Below are positions 62,217 to 64,000 of a DNA stretch of 64,000 bases, in pieces; positions within the stretch are counted from its first letter, which is position 1; each line of letters opens with the position of its first letter. The stretch comes from Pseudomonas fragi (GTDB taxonomy: Bacteria; Pseudomonadota; Gammaproteobacteria; Pseudomonadales; Pseudomonadaceae): the NCBI RefSeq assembly GCF_900105835.1, contig NZ_LT629783.1, positions 3,184,501 to 3,248,500 of the forward strand, read 5' to 3'. The notes beneath the pieces are model-generated. The model saw only the letters and a program-made list of their open reading frames with translations. It was not told the origin of the DNA and did no database searches. A program made the translations under genes and the position numbers.

Positions 62217-63725
62217 GTGTCAGTGGAACTTTGGCAGCAGTGCGTGGAGCTTTTGCGCGATGAGCTGCCTGCCCAGCAATTCAACACCTGGATCCGTCCA
62301 CTACAGGTCGAAGCCGAAGGCGACGAGTTGCGTGTGTATGCACCCAACCGATTCGTTCTCGACTGGGTCAACGAAAAGTACTTGAGCCGTTTGCTTGAAC
62401 TGCTTAATGAGCACAGCAATGGCATGGCGCCAGCGTTGTCCTTGTTAATAGGCAGCAAACGCAGCTCGGCGCCTCGTGCTGCGCCCAATGCGCCTCTGGC
62501 TGCAGCGGCCTCCCAACAGGCCCCGGCGCCGAGCGCTCCTGCGCCAACGGCTACAGCGGCGCCCGCCCCTGCTCCAAAGCAGGCCGAGGCCGCCAGTGAA
62601 GAGCCTTCGCGCGCCAGCTTCGATCCGATGGCCGGCGCCAGCTCGCAGCAAGCGCCTGTGCGTGCCGAGCAGCGCACCGTCCAGGTTGAAGGTGCGCTCA
62701 AGCACACCAGCTACCTGAACCGCACCTTTACCTTCGAAAACTTCGTTGAGGGCAAGTCCAACCAACTGGCTCGCGCTGCGGCGTGGCAGGTGGCAGACAA
62801 CCCCAAGCACGGTTACAACCCGCTCTTCCTTTATGGCGGCGTAGGTCTGGGTAAGACTCACTTGATGCACGCGGTGGGTAACCACCTGCTGAAGAAAAAC
62901 CCGAATGCCAAGGTCGTGTACCTGCATTCCGAGCGTTTTGTAGCGGATATGGTCAAAGCCCTGCAGCTCAATGCCATCAACGAGTTCAAGCGCTTCTACC
63001 GTTCGGTGGATGCCTTGCTGATCGATGACATTCAATTCTTTGCGCGCAAGGAACGGTCCCAGGAAGAGTTCTTCCACACCTTCAACGCCCTGCTTGAAGG
63101 TGGTCAGCAAGTGATTCTGACCAGTGACCGCTACCCTAAAGAGATCGAAGGCCTCGAAGAGCGTCTCAAGTCGCGTTTTGGCTGGGGCTTGACGGTTGCC
63201 GTCGAACCGCCGGAGCTTGAGACCCGCGTAGCGATCCTGATGAAGAAGGCCGATCAGGCCAAGGTCGACCTGCCCCACGATGCAGCCTTCTTTATCGCCC
63301 AGCGTATTCGCTCCAACGTGCGTGAGCTCGAAGGCGCGCTCAAGCGCGTTATTGCCCACTCGCACTTTATGGGCCGCGACATCACCATCGAGTTGATTCG
63401 CGAGTCGCTGAAGGACTTGCTGGCGCTGCAAGATAAACTCGTCTCTGTGGATAACATCCAGCGTACGGTGGCCGAGTACTACAAGATCAAGATTTCGGAC
63501 TTGCTGTCCAAGCGCCGCTCGCGCTCGGTAGCGCGACCACGCCAGGTCGCGATGGCACTGTCCAAAGAACTGACCAACCACAGCCTGCCGGAAATCGGCG
63601 ACGTGTTTGGCGGTCGTGATCACACTACGGTTTTGCACGCATGCCGCAAGATCAACGAACTCAAGGAATCCGACGCGGACATCCGTGAGGACTACAAGAA
63701 CCTGCTGCGAACTCTGACAACCTGA
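62217..63725 (+). CDS. dnaA: Replication initiator DnaA
   Basis: Binds DnaA boxes and opens oriC. The 502-residue protein has domain I ([20 protein letters not shown]), an Ala/Pro-rich domain II (about 80-160), AAA+ domain III with Walker [10 protein letters not shown] and Walker [11 protein letters not shown], and domain IV with the box-binding [20 protein letters not shown] and [13 protein letters not shown]. Start is a GTG with AGGGGA upstream. First gene on the right replichore. Confidence 0.99.
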   Translation: MSVELWQQCVELLRDELPAQQFNTWIRPLQVEAEGDELRVYAPNRFVLDWVNEKYLSRLLELLNEHSNGMAPALSLLIGSKRSSAPRAAPNAPLAAAASQQAPAPSAPAPTATAAPAPAPKQAEAASEEPSRASFDPMAGASSQQAPVRAEQRTVQVEGALKHTSYLNRTFTFENFVEGKSNQLARAAAWQVADNPKHGYNPLFLYGGVGLGKTHLMHAVGNHLLKKNPNAKVVYLHSERFVADMVKALQLNAINEFKRFYRSVDALLIDDIQFFARKERSQEEFFHTFNALLEGGQQVILTSDRYPKEIEGLEERLKSRFGWGLTVAVEPPELETRVAILMKKADQAKVDLPHDAAFFIAQRIRSNVRELEGALKRVIAHSHFMGRDITIELIRESLKDLLALQDKLVSVDNIQRTVAEYYKIKISDLLSKRRSRSVARPRQVAMALSKELTNHSLPEIGDVFGGRDHTTVLHACRKINELKESDADIREDYKNLLRTLTT

Positions 63726-63763
63726 TGACACCAGCGCAGCTTATTAAGGCAAGGGACTAGACC

Positions 63764-64000
63764 ATGCATTTCACCATTCAACGCGAAGCCCTGTTGAAAC
63801 CCCTGCAACTGGTCGCCGGCGTAGTTGAACGCCGCCAGACCTTGCCGGTATTGTCCAACGTGCTGTTGGTTGTCGAAGGCCAGCAACTGTCGCTGACCGG
63901 TACCGACCTTGAGGTCGAGCTGGTTGGTCGTGTGCAACTTGAAGAGCCGGCTGAACCAGGCGAAATCACTGTGCCTGCGCGCAAGCTGATGGATATCTGC
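63764..64000 (+). CDS. dnaN: DNA polymerase III beta sliding clamp (5' part, cut by window end)
   Basis: The first 79 codons (MHFTIQREALLKPLQLVAGV, QTLPVLSNVLLVVEGQQLSL) match DnaN, which encircles DNA and holds polymerase III. Starts 38 bases after dnaA, so they are likely co-transcribed. Confidence 0.97.
   Translation, partial: MHFTIQREALLKPLQLVAGVVERRQTLPVLSNVLLVVEGQQLSLTGTDLEVELVGRVQLEEPAEPGEITVPARKLMDIC

Overview
The window is the replication-origin region of a Pseudomonas chromosome. The evidence is the gene order dnaN-dnaA-oriC-rpmH-rnpA-yidD-yidC-mnmE / mnmG-rsmG-parA-parB-atpIBEFHAGDC-glmU-glmR-glmS, Pseudomonas-type REP palindromes (GCGGGCAAGCCCGCTCC cores), and protein sequences close to those I know from the genus. 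The content (a zinc-ABC/gamma-carbonic-anhydrase pair and a cfa gene near glmS) fits the fluorescens/fragi side of the genus rather than P. aeruginosa, but that is an inference.

Layout. 1-15.79 kb is chromosome beyond glmS: the end of a metal-uptake operon with a gamma-carbonic anhydrase, a DUF3617 protein, cardiolipin synthase, an unknown exported protein, cyclopropane-fatty-acid synthase, a four-gene operon of three SPFH (HflK/HflC-like) membrane proteins plus a P1B-type ATPase, a tandem REP array, a serine hydrolase, a LysR regulator and a GNAT-Rnk fusion. 15,795-39,501 is a complete 23.7-kb Tn7-like transposon. It has a perfect 5-bp target duplication (ACTGA), matching terminal inverted repeats, TnsB-type sites at both ends and an intact tnsABCDE set. 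It sits about 20 bp downstream of the glmS stop codon, i.e. in attTn7, with its tns end next to glmS. 39.5-64 kb is the core chromosome up to the start of dnaN.

The cargo (16.3-30.4 kb) is a heat-resistance / protein-quality-control island of the LHR/tLST/TLPQC type. In transcription order, on the minus strand, it encodes an excisionase-like HTH protein, Hsp20, the disaggregase ClpK (ClpG), a second Hsp20, two YfdX proteins, HdeD, an orf11 protein with a ribosome-hibernation-like domain, a TrxC-like thioredoxin, a KefB-like antiporter, a PAS-GGDEF protein, PsiE, an HtpX-like M48 protease and a DegP/HtrA-like protease. Many genes overlap or nearly touch, so this looks like one long operon for protein disaggregation, proteolysis, redox repair and ion/pH protection. 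Two genes carry single-base frameshifts in this copy: the PAS-GGDEF gene near 19,089 and htpX near 18,174. IS66 and IS21 remnants lie between cargo and tnsE.

All element genes run in the same direction as glmU-glmR-glmS. The insertion moved a hairpin that could terminate glmS to the far side of the element, so glmS read-through could enter tnsABCDE. The origin is the 560-bp rpmH-dnaA gap with seven DnaA-box-like sites and an AT-rich stretch; a second cluster of DnaA-box-like sites lies upstream of mnmG.
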